A DNA stretch of 64,000 bases, taken from the NCBI RefSeq assembly GCF_027111355.2, contig NZ_CP114291.2:2108001-2172000 (forward strand), in the 5' to 3' direction. The position numbers and the translations under genes were made by a program. This document shows positions 32,867-43,106 of this stretch, piece by piece (the first letter of the stretch is position 1; every line of letters starts with the position of its first letter). The DNA is from Flavobacterium eburneipallidum (GTDB lineage Bacteria > Bacteroidota > Bacteroidia > Flavobacteriales > Flavobacteriaceae). The notes under the pieces were generated by a model. It was not told the origin of the DNA. It ran no database searches and worked only from the letters and a program-made list of their open reading frames with translations.

Positions 32867-33044
32867 ATTTGTTATTTAATTTATTGGTTCAAAACAGCAA
32901 CATTGAAAAACTTCCAACTGGTTAAATCTATAATTTAAACAATAGGATGTAAATATATAAAAAAGCAAATGAAAGAAAAATGAGGAAAACCGTAAACGGA
33001 TGAAAAAAAAACAGAAGAATAATGCAAATAATTTTAACTAAGTA

Positions 33045-33064
33045 GAAAGAAAGAAAGAAAGAAA
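33045..33064. repeat. (GAAA)5 microsatellite
   Basis: Five perfect GAAA units, not in a gene. The length can change by slippage, but no nearby promoter was seen that it would tune. Confidence 0.9.
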
Positions 33065-33082
33065 GAGATATTGTCGTAATTA

Positions 33083-33178
33083 TCAAAAAGAGTTTTTGCC
33101 ACAGATTTCACAGATTAAAAAGATTTTTAAAGCTAGGTAAACAATTAATCTGTGCTAATCTGTGAAATCTGAAGCAAA
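33083..33178. repeat. GCCACAGATTTCACAGATT dyad element
   Basis: Left arm 33095-33117 (TTTGCCACAGATTTCACAGA then TTA) and right arm 33156-33178 match inversely at 21 of 23 positions. The unit CACAGATT(T/A) is repeated every 9 bp. The left flank, AAAAAGAGTTTTTGCCAC, parallels that of the element at 22540, so both are members of one family with different inner sequences. Confidence 0.85.
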
Positions 33179-33245
33179 GAAATTAGAGCTCTAAAATACG
33201 ACATCAATTTTTTAGTTATTGCTTAAATGGGCTAGCTACACAAAA

Positions 33246-33276
33246 AAAGCGAGATAGAAATTTTCTACCTCGCTTT
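33246..33276 (-). terminator. Terminator of the leu-ilv operon
   Basis: 15-bp stem with one mismatch (33246-33260 with 33262-33276), A-tract on the left giving a U-run on the minus strand. It lies about 165 bp past the ilvC stop codon. Confidence 0.82.
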
Positions 33277-33440
33277 ATTAAATTATTTATCGGGACTACA
33301 ATCACTTAACTTTCAATTTTCTATCCAGTTAAGTGAATGTAAAATGACCTATTCACTGATTCCTTTAATACCTTTTTTACTAATTCAAAATATTGCGAAA
33401 CTAAAGATACTTGCCAAAATCCCTGTCTTTATTGGATTTA

Positions 33441-34916
33441 TTATCCAACAATTTTTTTCATTGCTGTCATAGATTCTCTCAACCAAGCTCCAACTTCTTC
33501 AACTGGGTGGTTTCTGATAATTGAATTTACTTCAATTAATTCTTTGTTATCTACTCCGTTGCTTCCGTCATTGAATGGACGACCTACTAAATTGCTTGGT
33601 GCATTTTTCACGTATTCAGCAATTAATGGTTTAGCAGCGTGATCAAACAAATAACATCCGTATTCAGCAGTGTCTGAAATTACACGGTTCATTTCGAACA
33701 ATTTCTTTCTTGCAATAGTGTTAGCAATAAGTGGCGTTTCGTGTAATGATTCGTAGTAAGCTGATTCTTCGATAATACCTGAATCTGTCATTGCTTCGAA
33801 AGCCAATTCAACACCAGCTTTTACCATAGCTACCATTAAGGTTCCATTATCGTAATACTCTTGTTCAGAGATTTCAACATCGCCTGCAGGCGTTTTTTCG
33901 AAATTAGTTTCTCCTGTAGCTTTTCTCCAAGTCAATAAGTTAACATCATCATTAGCCCAGTCTTCCATCATTGTTTTTGAGAAATGACCAGAGATAATAT
34001 CATCCATGTGTTTTTGAAACAAAGGACGCATGATGTCTTTTAACTCTTCAGCAACATTGAAGGCAGCAATTTTAGCAGGATTAGACAATCTGTCCATCAT
34101 GTTTGTAATTCCTCCGTATTTTAATCCTTCAGTAATAGTTTCCCATCCGTATTGAATTAATTTAGAAGCATATCCAGCATCTACACCTTCGGCAACCATT
34201 TTATCAAAACACAAGATAGAACCAGTTTGCAATAATCCACAAAGGATAGTTTGCTCACCCATTAAATCTGATTTTACTTCTGCCACGAAAGAAGAACGCA
34301 ATACTCCTGCTCTATTTCCTCCTGTTGCAACTGCGTATGCTTTTGCTTGAGCCAAACCAAATCCGTTTGGATCATTTTCAGGGTGAACAGCGATTAATGT
34401 TGGTACACCAAATCCTCTTTTGTATTCTTCACGAACTTCAGATCCTGGACATTTCGGAGCACACATAATAACTGTTAAGTCTTTACGAATTTGCATTCCT
34501 TCTTCAACGATATTAAAACCGTGAGAATAAGCTAAAGTTGCTCCTTGTTTCATCAAAGGCATAATAGCACTTACAACAGCAGTGTGCTGTTTGTCTGGCG
34601 TTAGGTTACAAACCAAATCAGCTGTTGGTATTAATTCTTCATAAGTACCTACTTTGAAACCATTATCAGCAGCATTCATAAAAGAAGCTCTTTTTTGAGC
34701 AATTGCTTCAGCACGCAAAGCATAAGAAATATCAAGACCTGAATCTCTCATATTTAAACCTTGGTTTAAACCTTGAGCACCGCAACCTACGATAACTACT
34801 TTTTTACCTTTAAGTGCTTCGATTCCATCTGCAAATTCGGATTGATCCATAAATTCGCAAACGCCTAATTGTTCTAATTGTAATCTAAGTGGTAATGAAT
34901 TGAAATAATTTGCCAT
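33441..34916 (-). CDS. ilvC: Ketol-acid reductoisomerase, class II
   Basis: 491 residues. It converts acetolactate or acetohydroxybutyrate to the dihydroxy acid with NADPH and Mg2+. The NADPH-binding motif [19 protein letters not shown] lies at about 36-54. The length is that of the long class II enzymes (E. coli, plants) with duplicated knotted domain, not of the 330-residue class I. It is the last gene of the leuA-leuB-ilvD-ilvB-ilvN-ilvC run, 50 bp after ilvN. Confidence 0.95.
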   Translation of the reverse strand: MANYFNSLPLRLQLEQLGVCEFMDQSEFADGIEALKGKKVVIVGCGAQGLNQGLNMRDSGLDISYALRAEAIAQKRASFMNAADNGFKVGTYEELIPTADLVCNLTPDKQHTAVVSAIMPLMKQGATLAYSHGFNIVEEGMQIRKDLTVIMCAPKCPGSEVREEYKRGFGVPTLIAVHPENDPNGFGLAQAKAYAVATGGNRAGVLRSSFVAEVKSDLMGEQTILCGLLQTGSILCFDKMVAEGVDAGYASKLIQYGWETITEGLKYGGITNMMDRLSNPAKIAAFNVAEELKDIMRPLFQKHMDDIISGHFSKTMMEDWANDDVNLLTWRKATGETNFEKTPAGDVEISEQEYYDNGTLMVAMVKAGVELAFEAMTDSGIIEESAYYESLHETPLIANTIARKKLFEMNRVISDTAEYGCYLFDHAAKPLIAEYVKNAPSNLVGRPFNDGSNGVDNKELIEVNSIIRNHPVEEVGAWLRESMTAMKKIVG

Positions 34917-34966
34917 TTTTTAATTGTTGTTTAATATTTAATAATTTTTTTAGACTTTTTAAATGT

Positions 34967-35494
34967 CTAATTCTGTTTTAACTCGTTTAATAATGATGAA
35001 ATTTCCATTTTTTCTTTTGAAATTGATATTCTTCCTGAACGTGCAAACTGCATAATTCCGAAAGGTTTTAGTTTGTTGTATAATTCTACAATTTCAGCAC
35101 GTTTACCTGTTTTTGAAATCACAAAAAAGTCTCTTGATACGGTAACAATTTCAGAATGACTTTCTTTGATGATGTTCTGAATTTGTCTTTCATCGAATAA
35201 TAAAGCCGAGTTAATTTTGAATATAGCACTATCCAAAAAGATAGTTTCTTCATCTGTATGATAAAATGCTTTGATAACTTCGATTTGTTTTTCGATTTGA
35301 CCTACAATGTTCTGAACCCATTTTTCAGTAGTTTTTACTACGATAATGAAACGGGAAACACCTTCTATTTCCGATTCGGATACATTCAAACTCAATATAT
35401 TGATGTGACGTTTCAAGAAAATACCTGAAATTCTGTTCAATAAGCCAACATTATTTTCTGAATAGACAGAAATGGTGAATATTTTATTTTCCAT
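34967..35494 (-). CDS. ilvN: Acetolactate synthase small (regulatory) subunit
   Basis: 175 residues with an N-terminal ACT domain (FTISVYSENNVGLLNRISGIF, about 4-24) that in this family mediates feedback inhibition by valine. The C-terminal half matches the second ALS small-subunit domain (SGRISISKEKMEISSLL). It starts 6 bp after ilvB, as expected for a stoichiometric partner. Confidence 0.93.
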   Translation of the reverse strand: MENKIFTISVYSENNVGLLNRISGIFLKRHINILSLNVSESEIEGVSRFIIVVKTTEKWVQNIVGQIEKQIEVIKAFYHTDEETIFLDSAIFKINSALLFDERQIQNIIKESHSEIVTVSRDFFVISKTGKRAEIVELYNKLKPFGIMQFARSGRISISKEKMEISSLLNELKQN

Positions 35495-35500
35495 AATTTT

Positions 35501-37189
35501 TTAACTTAATCGGATATCAGAAACCGAAGCTCCTGTTGGAATCATTGGGAATACATTGTTTTCTTTCTCTACCATAACTTCCAGAAAATAAGAGTCTTTA
35601 GAAGCCATCATTTCAGCTACTGCTTCATCTAGTTCTTCTCTTTTTGTTACTTTTCTGGATTTGATATAATAGCCTTCAGCAATAGCGCAAAAGTTAGGAT
35701 TAACCATCACTGTTGAAGCATATCTGTAATCGAAGAATAATTCCTGCCATTGGCGTACCATTCCTAAAAATTCATTATTTAAAACTACAATCTTCACAGG
35801 AACTTTCGTTTGATGAATGGTTCCTAATTCCTGAATATTCATTTGAAAACCTCCATCACCAATAATAGCAACCACTTCACGATCTGGTCTTCCCATTTTG
35901 GCACCGATAGCTGCTGGCAAAGCAAATCCCATTGTTCCTAAACCTCCAGAAGTAACATTACTTTTAGTAGTATTGAATTTAGCATAACGACAAGCAAACA
36001 TTTGGTGTTGTCCAACATCTGAAACCATTATCGCATCTGCTTTTGAGTGTTTGTTAATCATTTCGATAGTTTCACCCATCGAAATTCCTTTACCATTTGT
36101 AGGAGCTAACTCTTCATCAATAACAGCTTCTAACTCAATTTTATATTTTTCTTTGAATTCATTGTGCCAAGAATCGTGCGATTTTTTGTCAATTAAAGGT
36201 GTTATTGCCATTAAAGCTTCTTTTACATCTCCTAAAACTGCAACATCTGCTTTAACATTTTTATCAATTTCGGCTGGGTCAATTTCGAAGTGAATCACTT
36301 TAGCTTGTTTAGCATAAGTCGCTAAATTTCCCGTAACACGGTCATCAAAACGCATTCCAAGAGCAATTAAAACATCACATTCGTTAGTCAAAATATTTGG
36401 ACCATAATTTCCGTGCATCCCTACCATTCCTACGTTCAATGGATGATCTGTTGGCAAAGCCGAAAGTCCTAAAATGGTCCAAGCGGCAGGAATTCCTGAC
36501 TTTTCAATAAAACGTTTCAATTGCGCTTCAGCTTCGCTCAATATGATTCCTTGACCAAAAACAATAAATGGCTTTTTAGCATTATTGATTATATCTGCTG
36601 CGTCCTGGACTTTTTGAAGATTCAAAACTGGCTTTGGATGATAACTTCTAATTCCAGTACATTTTTCATAACTAAACTCGAACTCATCGAATTGAGCGTT
36701 TTTAGTAATATCTATTAAAACTGGCCCAGGACGACCTGATCTTGCGATATAAAAAGCTTTGGCAATAATTGCTGGAATTTCGCTCGCTTCTGTAATTTGG
36801 TAGTTCCATTTGGTTACTGGAGTTGAAATTCCAATAATATCCGTTTCCTGAAAAGCATCAGAACCCAATAAATGTTTTCCAACTTGACCTGTGATACAAA
36901 CCAAAGGTGTTGAATCGATTTGAGCATCTGCAATTCCTGTAACTAGATTTGTAGCTCCCGGACCTGAAGTAGCAATAGCCACACCAACTTTTCCTGTAGC
37001 TCTTGCAAAACCTTGCGCAGCGTGAGCCGCACCTTGTTCGTGGCGCACCAAAACGTGGTGCAATTGATCTTGAAATTTATATAATTCGTCATAAACTGGC
37101 ATAATGGCTCCACCTGGATAACCATAAACCAAATCTACTCCTTCGGCTAATAAGCATCTGATAACTGCTTCTGCTCCTGATATTTTCAT
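35501..37189 (-). CDS. ilvB: Acetolactate synthase large (catalytic) subunit
   Basis: 562 residues, ThDP-dependent enzyme that condenses two pyruvates, or pyruvate with 2-oxobutyrate. The N-terminal Pyr domain contains VYGYPGGAIMPVYDEL and the catalytic Glu in VRHEQGAAHAAQG (about 50). The C-terminal PP domain has the ThDP motif GDGGFQMNIQELGTI ending near VVLNNEFLG. It is the first committed step for valine, leucine and isoleucine and lies between ilvD and ilvN. Confidence 0.95.
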   Translation of the reverse strand: MKISGAEAVIRCLLAEGVDLVYGYPGGAIMPVYDELYKFQDQLHHVLVRHEQGAAHAAQGFARATGKVGVAIATSGPGATNLVTGIADAQIDSTPLVCITGQVGKHLLGSDAFQETDIIGISTPVTKWNYQITEASEIPAIIAKAFYIARSGRPGPVLIDITKNAQFDEFEFSYEKCTGIRSYHPKPVLNLQKVQDAADIINNAKKPFIVFGQGIILSEAEAQLKRFIEKSGIPAAWTILGLSALPTDHPLNVGMVGMHGNYGPNILTNECDVLIALGMRFDDRVTGNLATYAKQAKVIHFEIDPAEIDKNVKADVAVLGDVKEALMAITPLIDKKSHDSWHNEFKEKYKIELEAVIDEELAPTNGKGISMGETIEMINKHSKADAIMVSDVGQHQMFACRYAKFNTTKSNVTSGGLGTMGFALPAAIGAKMGRPDREVVAIIGDGGFQMNIQELGTIHQTKVPVKIVVLNNEFLGMVRQWQELFFDYRYASTVMVNPNFCAIAEGYYIKSRKVTKREELDEAVAEMMASKDSYFLEVMVEKENNVFPMIPTGASVSDIRLS

Positions 37190-37271
37190 TGTTTTTCTTT
37201 TTTAAATTTTGACAATTTTATTTTAAAATTAGATTGTCATTGCAATTAAATTTTGAAATTATAATTGACGA

Positions 37272-38945
37272 TTATTTGTCAGTAACACATCCTTCAGACG
37301 CACTAGATACTGAACGCATGTATTTAAGTAAAACTCCTTGCGTAATTCCATTATTAGGTTGTTTCCAATTGGCTTTACGGTTTGCCAATTCTTCATCAGA
37401 AACTTTCATGTTGATGGTATTATTTACCGCATCAATGGTAATAATATCGCCGTTTTCGATTAAAGCAATTCCTCCACCTTCGTAAGCTTCTGGAGTAACG
37501 TGACCTACCACAAAACCGTGTGAACCTCCAGAGAAACGTCCGTCAGTAATTAAAGCAACTGAATTTCCTAAACCAGCTCCCATAATAGCGGATGTTGGTT
37601 TCAACATTTCAGACATTCCCGGACCACCTTTTGGACCACAGTAACGAATAATTACTACGTTTCCTGGTTTAACTTCTCCTGCTTGGATTCCTCTGATTAC
37701 ATCTTTTTCACCTTCAAAAACAACAGCTGTACCTTCAAAAAATTCTCCTTCTTTACCGCTAATTTTAGCAACACAACCTTCTGTTGCAATGTTTCCGTAA
37801 AGAATTTGAATATTTCCAGTTGCTTTTAATGCTTTTTGGATTTCAAAAACTACTTCTTGACCATCGTGCAAATCAGGAACTGAAGCTAAATTCTCTGCTA
37901 TTGTTTTTCCTGTCACCGTTAAACAATCTCCGTGTAACAAACCTTCTTTTAATAAATATTTCATTACTCCTGGAACACCTCCTACATTGTGTAAATCTTC
38001 CATTAAGTATTTTCCACTTGGTTTCAAGTCGGCTAATAATGGTGTTTTATCACTGATGTCTTGGAAATCTTGCAATGTCAATTCGATACCTACAGAGTGA
38101 GCCATTGCAATTAAGTGCATTACCGCATTAGTAGAACCTCCTAAAACTGCTACCATTGTAATAGCATTTTCGAAAGCTTTACGAGTCATAATATCTCTAG
38201 GCTTAATATCTTTTTCTAATAATATTCTGATTGCTTTACCAGCATCAACACATTCTTGTTTTTTTTCCGGACTTAAAGCAGGATTAGAAGAACTGTAAGG
38301 CAAACTCATTCCTAATGCTTCAATCGCTGATGACATGGTGTTAGCAGTGTACATTCCACCACAAGCACCTGCACCGGGACAAGCATTCTGAATAACTCCT
38401 TTGAAATCTTCAGGTGTAATTGTGTTTTTGATTTTTTTACCTAAAGCTTCAAAAGCAGAAACAATATTCAAATCTTCTCCTTTCCATTTTCCTGGGTGAA
38501 TAGATCCTCCGTAAACCATAATAGAAGGGCGATTTACTCTACCCATTGCCATTAAAGCTCCCGGCATATTTTTATCACAACCTGGAACAGCAATCATACC
38601 GTCATACCATTGTGCACCCATAACAGTTTCGATAGAATCGGCAATTACATCACGGGAAACCAAAGAAAAACGCATTCCATCATTTCCATTAGAAATTCCA
38701 TCACTTACACCAATTGTATTAAAAATCAAACCTACTAAATCAGCATCCCAAACCCCTTTCTTAATATCTTTAGCCAAGTCATTTAAGTGCATGTTACAAG
38801 GATTTCCGTCATAACCCATACTTACAATTCCTACCTGTGCTTTTTTAAGATCCTCTTCTGTCAGACCAATTCCGTAGAACATGGCTTGAGAAGCTGGTTG
38901 TGTTTCGTCTTGCGTGATTGTTTTGCTGTATTTATTTAATTCCAT
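37272..38945 (-). CDS. ilvD: Dihydroxy-acid dehydratase
   Basis: 557 residues. It dehydrates dihydroxy acids to the 2-oxo acids of valine and isoleucine. Iron-sulfur ligand candidates lie in [15 protein letters not shown] and [18 protein letters not shown]. The C-terminal part has the family segments [14 protein letters not shown] and [11 protein letters not shown]. The number of conserved cysteines suits the [2Fe-2S] or [4Fe-4S] cluster of the family; which one cannot be told. Confidence 0.95.
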   Translation of the reverse strand: MELNKYSKTITQDETQPASQAMFYGIGLTEEDLKKAQVGIVSMGYDGNPCNMHLNDLAKDIKKGVWDADLVGLIFNTIGVSDGISNGNDGMRFSLVSRDVIADSIETVMGAQWYDGMIAVPGCDKNMPGALMAMGRVNRPSIMVYGGSIHPGKWKGEDLNIVSAFEALGKKIKNTITPEDFKGVIQNACPGAGACGGMYTANTMSSAIEALGMSLPYSSSNPALSPEKKQECVDAGKAIRILLEKDIKPRDIMTRKAFENAITMVAVLGGSTNAVMHLIAMAHSVGIELTLQDFQDISDKTPLLADLKPSGKYLMEDLHNVGGVPGVMKYLLKEGLLHGDCLTVTGKTIAENLASVPDLHDGQEVVFEIQKALKATGNIQILYGNIATEGCVAKISGKEGEFFEGTAVVFEGEKDVIRGIQAGEVKPGNVVIIRYCGPKGGPGMSEMLKPTSAIMGAGLGNSVALITDGRFSGGSHGFVVGHVTPEAYEGGGIALIENGDIITIDAVNNTINMKVSDEELANRKANWKQPNNGITQGVLLKYMRSVSSASEGCVTDK

Positions 38946-39002
38946 TGTTTAGTTTTATTTTTTTAAGGTTTTTTTATTTATTTGAAACCCTTTATTTTTT
39001 AA

Positions 39003-40118
39003 TTATACTATTGTTGATTGTCCTATTTGTACAAAATCTTTTTTGAAATAGGAATCGCCTTCGTTAAGGATATGATTTGAAATAAAATCCCCTACTTCAT
39101 TCGTTCCGAATTGAGAATCTACTTTCAAATCCACGGTGACGACATTACTAATGATTGCTTTTTCTACTGCTGCAATTACTCTTGTAGCTTCTTGTGTTAA
39201 GCCAAAATGCTCTAATAATAACGCTACTGAAAGAATCGATGCAATTGGATTAGCTATATTCTTCCCCTTTGCTTCTGTATAACAACCGTGAATTGGTTCA
39301 AACAACGAATGTTTTTCTCCCAAAGATGCAGAAGACATTAATCCTATAGAACCTGAAATTACACTCGCTTCGTCAGACAAAATATCACCAAACAAATTGT
39401 CAGTTAACAAAATATCAAACTGTCTTGGATTCACAATAATCTGCATTGCAGCATTGTCAACATATAGACATTCCAAAGTTACATCTGGATATTCTTTGGC
39501 AATTTCAGTAACTATTGTTCTCCATAAACGAGAAGTTGCTAATACATTAGCTTTATCAACTAAAGTTACTTTTTTGCGTCTTTGTTGTGCTGCTTTGAAT
39601 GCCAGATGTGTGATTTTTGAAATCTCATCTGCATTATATTCACACAAATCCGAAGCATAAGTTCCTTCGTCGTTCGTTGTTTTTTCTCCAAAATACATTC
39701 CGCCGTTCAGCTCTCTATAAACTACGAAATCAGTTCCTTGCAAAACTTCTTTCTTTATTGGCGAAGAACCCATTAATTTAGGATAAGCTTTTATTGGTCT
39801 GATATTAGCGAATAAACCCAATTCTTTTCTTAACTTAAGTAACCCTTGTTCTGGACGTACTTTTGCACTTGGATCGTTATCGTATTTTGGATCACCAATA
39901 GCTCCAAACAAAATTGAATCGGTGTTTTTACACAAATTCAAGGTTTGTTGCGGTAGTGGTTTTCCTGTTTTTTCGATAGCAATGGCACCAATATAAGCGT
40001 CTTCAAAAATAAATTCGTGATTGTAAACCACAGCAATAGCAGACAAAGCTTTTTTGGCTTGTAATGTTACCTCTGGACCTATTCCATCTCCTGAAAGTAC
40101 TGCTATTTTTAAATTCAT
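39003..40118 (-). CDS. leuB: 3-isopropylmalate dehydrogenase
   Basis: 371 residues, NAD-dependent beta-decarboxylating dehydrogenase of leucine synthesis. The opening KIAVLSGDGIGPEV, the substrate-binding Arg/Tyr region (YRELNGGMYFGEKT), and the NAD-binding segment (TDNLFGDILSDEASVISGSIG, then FEPIHG) are all present. It lies 57 bp upstream of ilvD. The next enzymes of the same pathway, leuC and leuD, are not in the window. Confidence 0.95.
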   Translation of the reverse strand: MNLKIAVLSGDGIGPEVTLQAKKALSAIAVVYNHEFIFEDAYIGAIAIEKTGKPLPQQTLNLCKNTDSILFGAIGDPKYDNDPSAKVRPEQGLLKLRKELGLFANIRPIKAYPKLMGSSPIKKEVLQGTDFVVYRELNGGMYFGEKTTNDEGTYASDLCEYNADEISKITHLAFKAAQQRRKKVTLVDKANVLATSRLWRTIVTEIAKEYPDVTLECLYVDNAAMQIIVNPRQFDILLTDNLFGDILSDEASVISGSIGLMSSASLGEKHSLFEPIHGCYTEAKGKNIANPIASILSVALLLEHFGLTQEATRVIAAVEKAIISNVVTVDLKVDSQFGTNEVGDFISNHILNEGDSYFKKDFVQIGQSTIV

Positions 40119-40125
40119 TTTTTTT

Positions 40126-40153
40126 TAGGCACTAGGCATTAGGCACTAGGCAT
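40126..40153. repeat. Four 7-bp tandem units TAGGCAC/TAGGCAT
   Basis: TAGGCAC TAGGCAT TAGGCAC TAGGCAT fills 28 bp between leuA and leuB and starts 8 bp before the leuB start codon (on the minus strand). The 7-bp period and alternating last base parallel the CAGTGTT/CAGTATT repeats. Confidence 0.9.
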
Positions 40154-40182
40154 TATTTTTAGATAATTCTAACGATTGTAAA

Positions 40183-41358
40183 TTAAAGTCTTACTAAATC
40201 GCTTCCTAATTTAGAAGCTTCGATGATTTGATGAATATCTTCATCGATTACTTCTTTTTTGATGTCTGCAAATTTCAAGAATTCAATATATACCAAATCC
40301 AATTGCGTTTTTGTCAATTCGTAACCTACTTTTTTCGCTCGGTAAGCCAATGCAGCTCTACCACTTCTTGCTGTAAGTATAATAGAAGATTGATTGACAC
40401 CAACTTCTAAAGGATCCATAATTTCGTAAGTCTCTCTGTTTTTGATAACACCATCTTGATGAATTCCTGAACTGTGTGCAAAAGCATTTGCTCCTACTAT
40501 AGCCTTGTTTGGCTGAACCATCATTCCCATACTATCCGATACCAAACGGCTCATTGAATTTAATTCCTTTGTTTTAATATCAGTATATAAATTCAAATAA
40601 GGATGTTGATTGAAAATCATTACCACTTCTTCCAATGCTGTATTTCCTGCTCTTTCCCCTATTCCATTGATAGTACATTCAATTTGTCTGGCACCATTCA
40701 TCGCTCCCGCAATCGAATTGGCAGTAGCCATACCTAAATCATTATGGCAGTGACAAGAAATAGTAACGTTTTCGATACCTTTTACGTTTTCTTTCAGGTA
40801 TTTAATTTTTGCACCATATTCATGTGGCAAACAATATCCAGTGGTATCAGGAATATTCAATACTGTAGCTCCAGATTTGATGACTTCTTCACAAACTTTA
40901 GCCAAGAATTCATTGTCCGTTCTACCTGCATCTTCAGCATAAAATTCTACGTCTTCAACAAAAGTTTTAGCATAAGAAACAGCATATTTTGCTCTGGCAA
41001 TAATATCTTCTCTTGTCGTATTCAGTTTGTATATTATATGAGATTCTGATGTTCCAATTCCTGTATGAATACGAGGTCTTTTAGCGTGCTTTAAAGCAGC
41101 AGCAGCTACATCAATATCATTTTTCACCGCTCTGGTAAGTCCACAAACGGTAGCGTTTTTTACAATTTTACTAATTTCTGAAACGGATAAAAAATCTCCG
41201 GGACTTGAAACAGGGAAACCAGCCTCAATTACATCCACTCCCATATCGTCTAATCTATTTGCAATGACGAGTTTTTGATTGGTATCTAATTTACATCCTG
41301 GAACTTGTTCACCATCTCTTAAAGTGGTATCAAAAATTTGGACTTTCTCTCTATTCAT
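40183..41358 (-). CDS. leuA: 2-isopropylmalate synthase, short form
   Basis: 391 residues. It condenses 2-oxoisovalerate with acetyl-CoA. The catalytic TIM barrel is complete: [13 protein letters not shown] near the start, the metal-binding HCHNDLGMA (about 200) and the segment [17 protein letters not shown]. The C-terminal leucine-binding LeuA dimer domain of standard enzymes (about 510 residues) is absent; only a short helical tail remains. Homocitrate or citramalate synthase is an alternative by family, but the leuB/ilv context supports leuA. Confidence 0.88.
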   Translation of the reverse strand: MNREKVQIFDTTLRDGEQVPGCKLDTNQKLVIANRLDDMGVDVIEAGFPVSSPGDFLSVSEISKIVKNATVCGLTRAVKNDIDVAAAALKHAKRPRIHTGIGTSESHIIYKLNTTREDIIARAKYAVSYAKTFVEDVEFYAEDAGRTDNEFLAKVCEEVIKSGATVLNIPDTTGYCLPHEYGAKIKYLKENVKGIENVTISCHCHNDLGMATANSIAGAMNGARQIECTINGIGERAGNTALEEVVMIFNQHPYLNLYTDIKTKELNSMSRLVSDSMGMMVQPNKAIVGANAFAHSSGIHQDGVIKNRETYEIMDPLEVGVNQSSIILTARSGRAALAYRAKKVGYELTKTQLDLVYIEFLKFADIKKEVIDEDIHQIIEASKLGSDLVRL

Positions 41359-41392
41359 TTTAAAATATTTAATGTAATTTCACATCTTAAAA

Positions 41393-41400
41393 CAAAAGTA
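41393..41400 (-). promoter_or_regulatory. -7 element of the leu-ilv operon
   Basis: On the minus strand this reads TACTTTTG, a perfect TAnnTTTG, 35 bp upstream of leuA. No TTG at -33 was seen, and no leader peptide or attenuator hairpin was recognised in the 154-bp divergent gap. Confidence 0.5.
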
Positions 41401-41512
41401 GATTTCATTACTGTAATATAAAATTCATTTTTCGTAGATTATACTGTTTATAAAGCGAATAAAAACTTTGTAACTAATTAAAAAACAGTAACTTAAATTA
41501 CTATATTTTACA

Positions 41513-43057
41513 ATGGCTAACCATCAAAAAGATTCTTTATTTGTATTGATTAAATCACTTTCTAAATCTGAAAAAAGGCAATTCAAGATTTTTGCAAGTC
41601 GGCTTGAAACCAGTTCCAATACAAAATTCATAGAATTATTTAATATTTTAGATAAATCGGAATTCTATGATGAGAAAACCATCTTGAAAAGTGGAATTAT
41701 CAAAAAAGTACAATTATCTAACCTGAAATCGTATTTATACAAACAAATTTTGGTAAGTATTCGATTGAATATTCCCAGTCAAAATATTCGCTATCAATTG
41801 AGAGAGCAAATAGATTTTGCCGCCATCCTCTATAACAAAGGTTTGTATAAACAGAGCTTAAAAATTTTGGATAAAACCAAACAGCAAGCTCTAGAAAATG
41901 ACGAAAAATACATGGCGTATGAGATTGTAGAATTCGAAAAACTAATTGAATCACAATACATTACTCGAAGTATTCAGGGTCGAGCTGACGAACTAGTTAT
42001 TCAGGCCAAAGAATTGAATTATAAAAACACTATTTCGAGTAAATTATCCAATCTTTCGTTACAATTGTATGGCATAATGCTCAAATCGGGTTATGTAAAA
42101 AGCGATGAAGAATACAAATACATTGACGATTATTTTAAAAAGCACATCTCTAAATTAGACGAAAAAAAGTTTGGTTTCCGAGAGAAATACTGGTACTACA
42201 ATGCTTATTTGTGGCGCAGTTTCTTGGTTCAAGATTTCTTGGCGTGTTATAAATATTCACACAAATGGGTTACACTTTTTTATGACAACAGGAATATGAT
42301 TTACCTTAATCCTGTATTTTTCTTAAAAGGAAATCATTATTTATTGGAGTCACTATTTATGTTGAAATACAAAACTAATTTCAAGAAATACCTGGAGTTG
42401 TTGGAAGAAACCATCAATGACCCTCAATTTCCCATAAACGACAATATCACTTCGTTATCATTTCTTTATTTATACAATAACAAGCTCAATTTTCATATTT
42501 TGGAGGGCAGTTTTGCCGAAGCAGAGTATTTAATCCCTGAAATTTTAGATAAAATAAAACTGCATAACGAACATTTAGATGAACATCACGAAATGTTGTT
42601 TTATTACAAAATCGCAAGTATTTATTTTGGTAACGAAAAATACAACGAATGTATCTTTTATCTAGAAAAAATCATCAACAACAAGAATCTTTATGTTCGG
42701 GAAGATTTGGCTTGTTTTGCCCGTTTGTTGTGTTTGATTGCTCATTATGAATCGGGTAAAGATTTTAATTTAGAAAATCAATTGATTAATACTTATAAAT
42801 TCTTAATCAAAATGAATGATTTGCATGAAGTCCAAAAAGAAATCATTCGCTTTTTGAAAAAACTGAACACCATTTATCCAAGCGACATCAAAAAGGAATT
42901 TATCAAAGTAAAAGAACGTTTTGTTGAACTAGAAAAAAACACTTACGAAAAAAGAGCTTTCCTGTATCTTGATATTATTTCTTGGCTCGAAAGTAAAATC
43001 GAAAACCGAAAAATCAGCGATATTATCAAAGAAAAAGCCAAGTTGAGTAATCGATAA
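41513..43057 (+). CDS. Helical-repeat (TPR-like) cytoplasmic protein
   Basis: 514 residues, mostly helical, without signal peptide. Segments such as YNKGLYKQSLKILDKTKQQA and YYKIASIYFGNEKYNECIFY have the Y/A/G pattern of TPR helices (about 105-130 and 360-410). The opening LIKSLSKSEKRQFKIFASRL looks like the start of a flavobacterial conserved family of unknown function. It is divergent from leuA; no partner is apparent. A protein-protein interaction role is inferred. Confidence 0.6.
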   Translation: MANHQKDSLFVLIKSLSKSEKRQFKIFASRLETSSNTKFIELFNILDKSEFYDEKTILKSGIIKKVQLSNLKSYLYKQILVSIRLNIPSQNIRYQLREQIDFAAILYNKGLYKQSLKILDKTKQQALENDEKYMAYEIVEFEKLIESQYITRSIQGRADELVIQAKELNYKNTISSKLSNLSLQLYGIMLKSGYVKSDEEYKYIDDYFKKHISKLDEKKFGFREKYWYYNAYLWRSFLVQDFLACYKYSHKWVTLFYDNRNMIYLNPVFFLKGNHYLLESLFMLKYKTNFKKYLELLEETINDPQFPINDNITSLSFLYLYNNKLNFHILEGSFAEAEYLIPEILDKIKLHNEHLDEHHEMLFYYKIASIYFGNEKYNECIFYLEKIINNKNLYVREDLACFARLLCLIAHYESGKDFNLENQLINTYKFLIKMNDLHEVQKEIIRFLKKLNTIYPSDIKKEFIKVKERFVELEKNTYEKRAFLYLDIISWLESKIENRKISDIIKEKAKLSNR

Positions 43058-43106
43058 TTTACAATTGTACTTCTTTGAGTTTTAGCAACAATTTTATTTT
43101 CTTTAT

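Larger units (their letters stand above)
32867..33440. other. 574-bp gene-free region between rhuM and the ilv operon end
   Basis: No gene was recognised. The region holds a (GAAA)5 run (33045-33064), the GCCACAGATT dyad element (33083-33178) and the ilv operon terminator (33246-33276). The first 170 bp are plain AT-rich DNA upstream of the RhuM gene. Confidence 0.7.

Noticed and set aside
33045..33064. GAAA microsatellite as phase-variation switch
   Set aside because: It is more than 150 bp from any start codon and not within a recognisable promoter.
35501..41358. Long plus-strand frames antisense to the leu-ilv genes
   Set aside because: They mirror codon patterns of conserved enzymes and have no protein family features.
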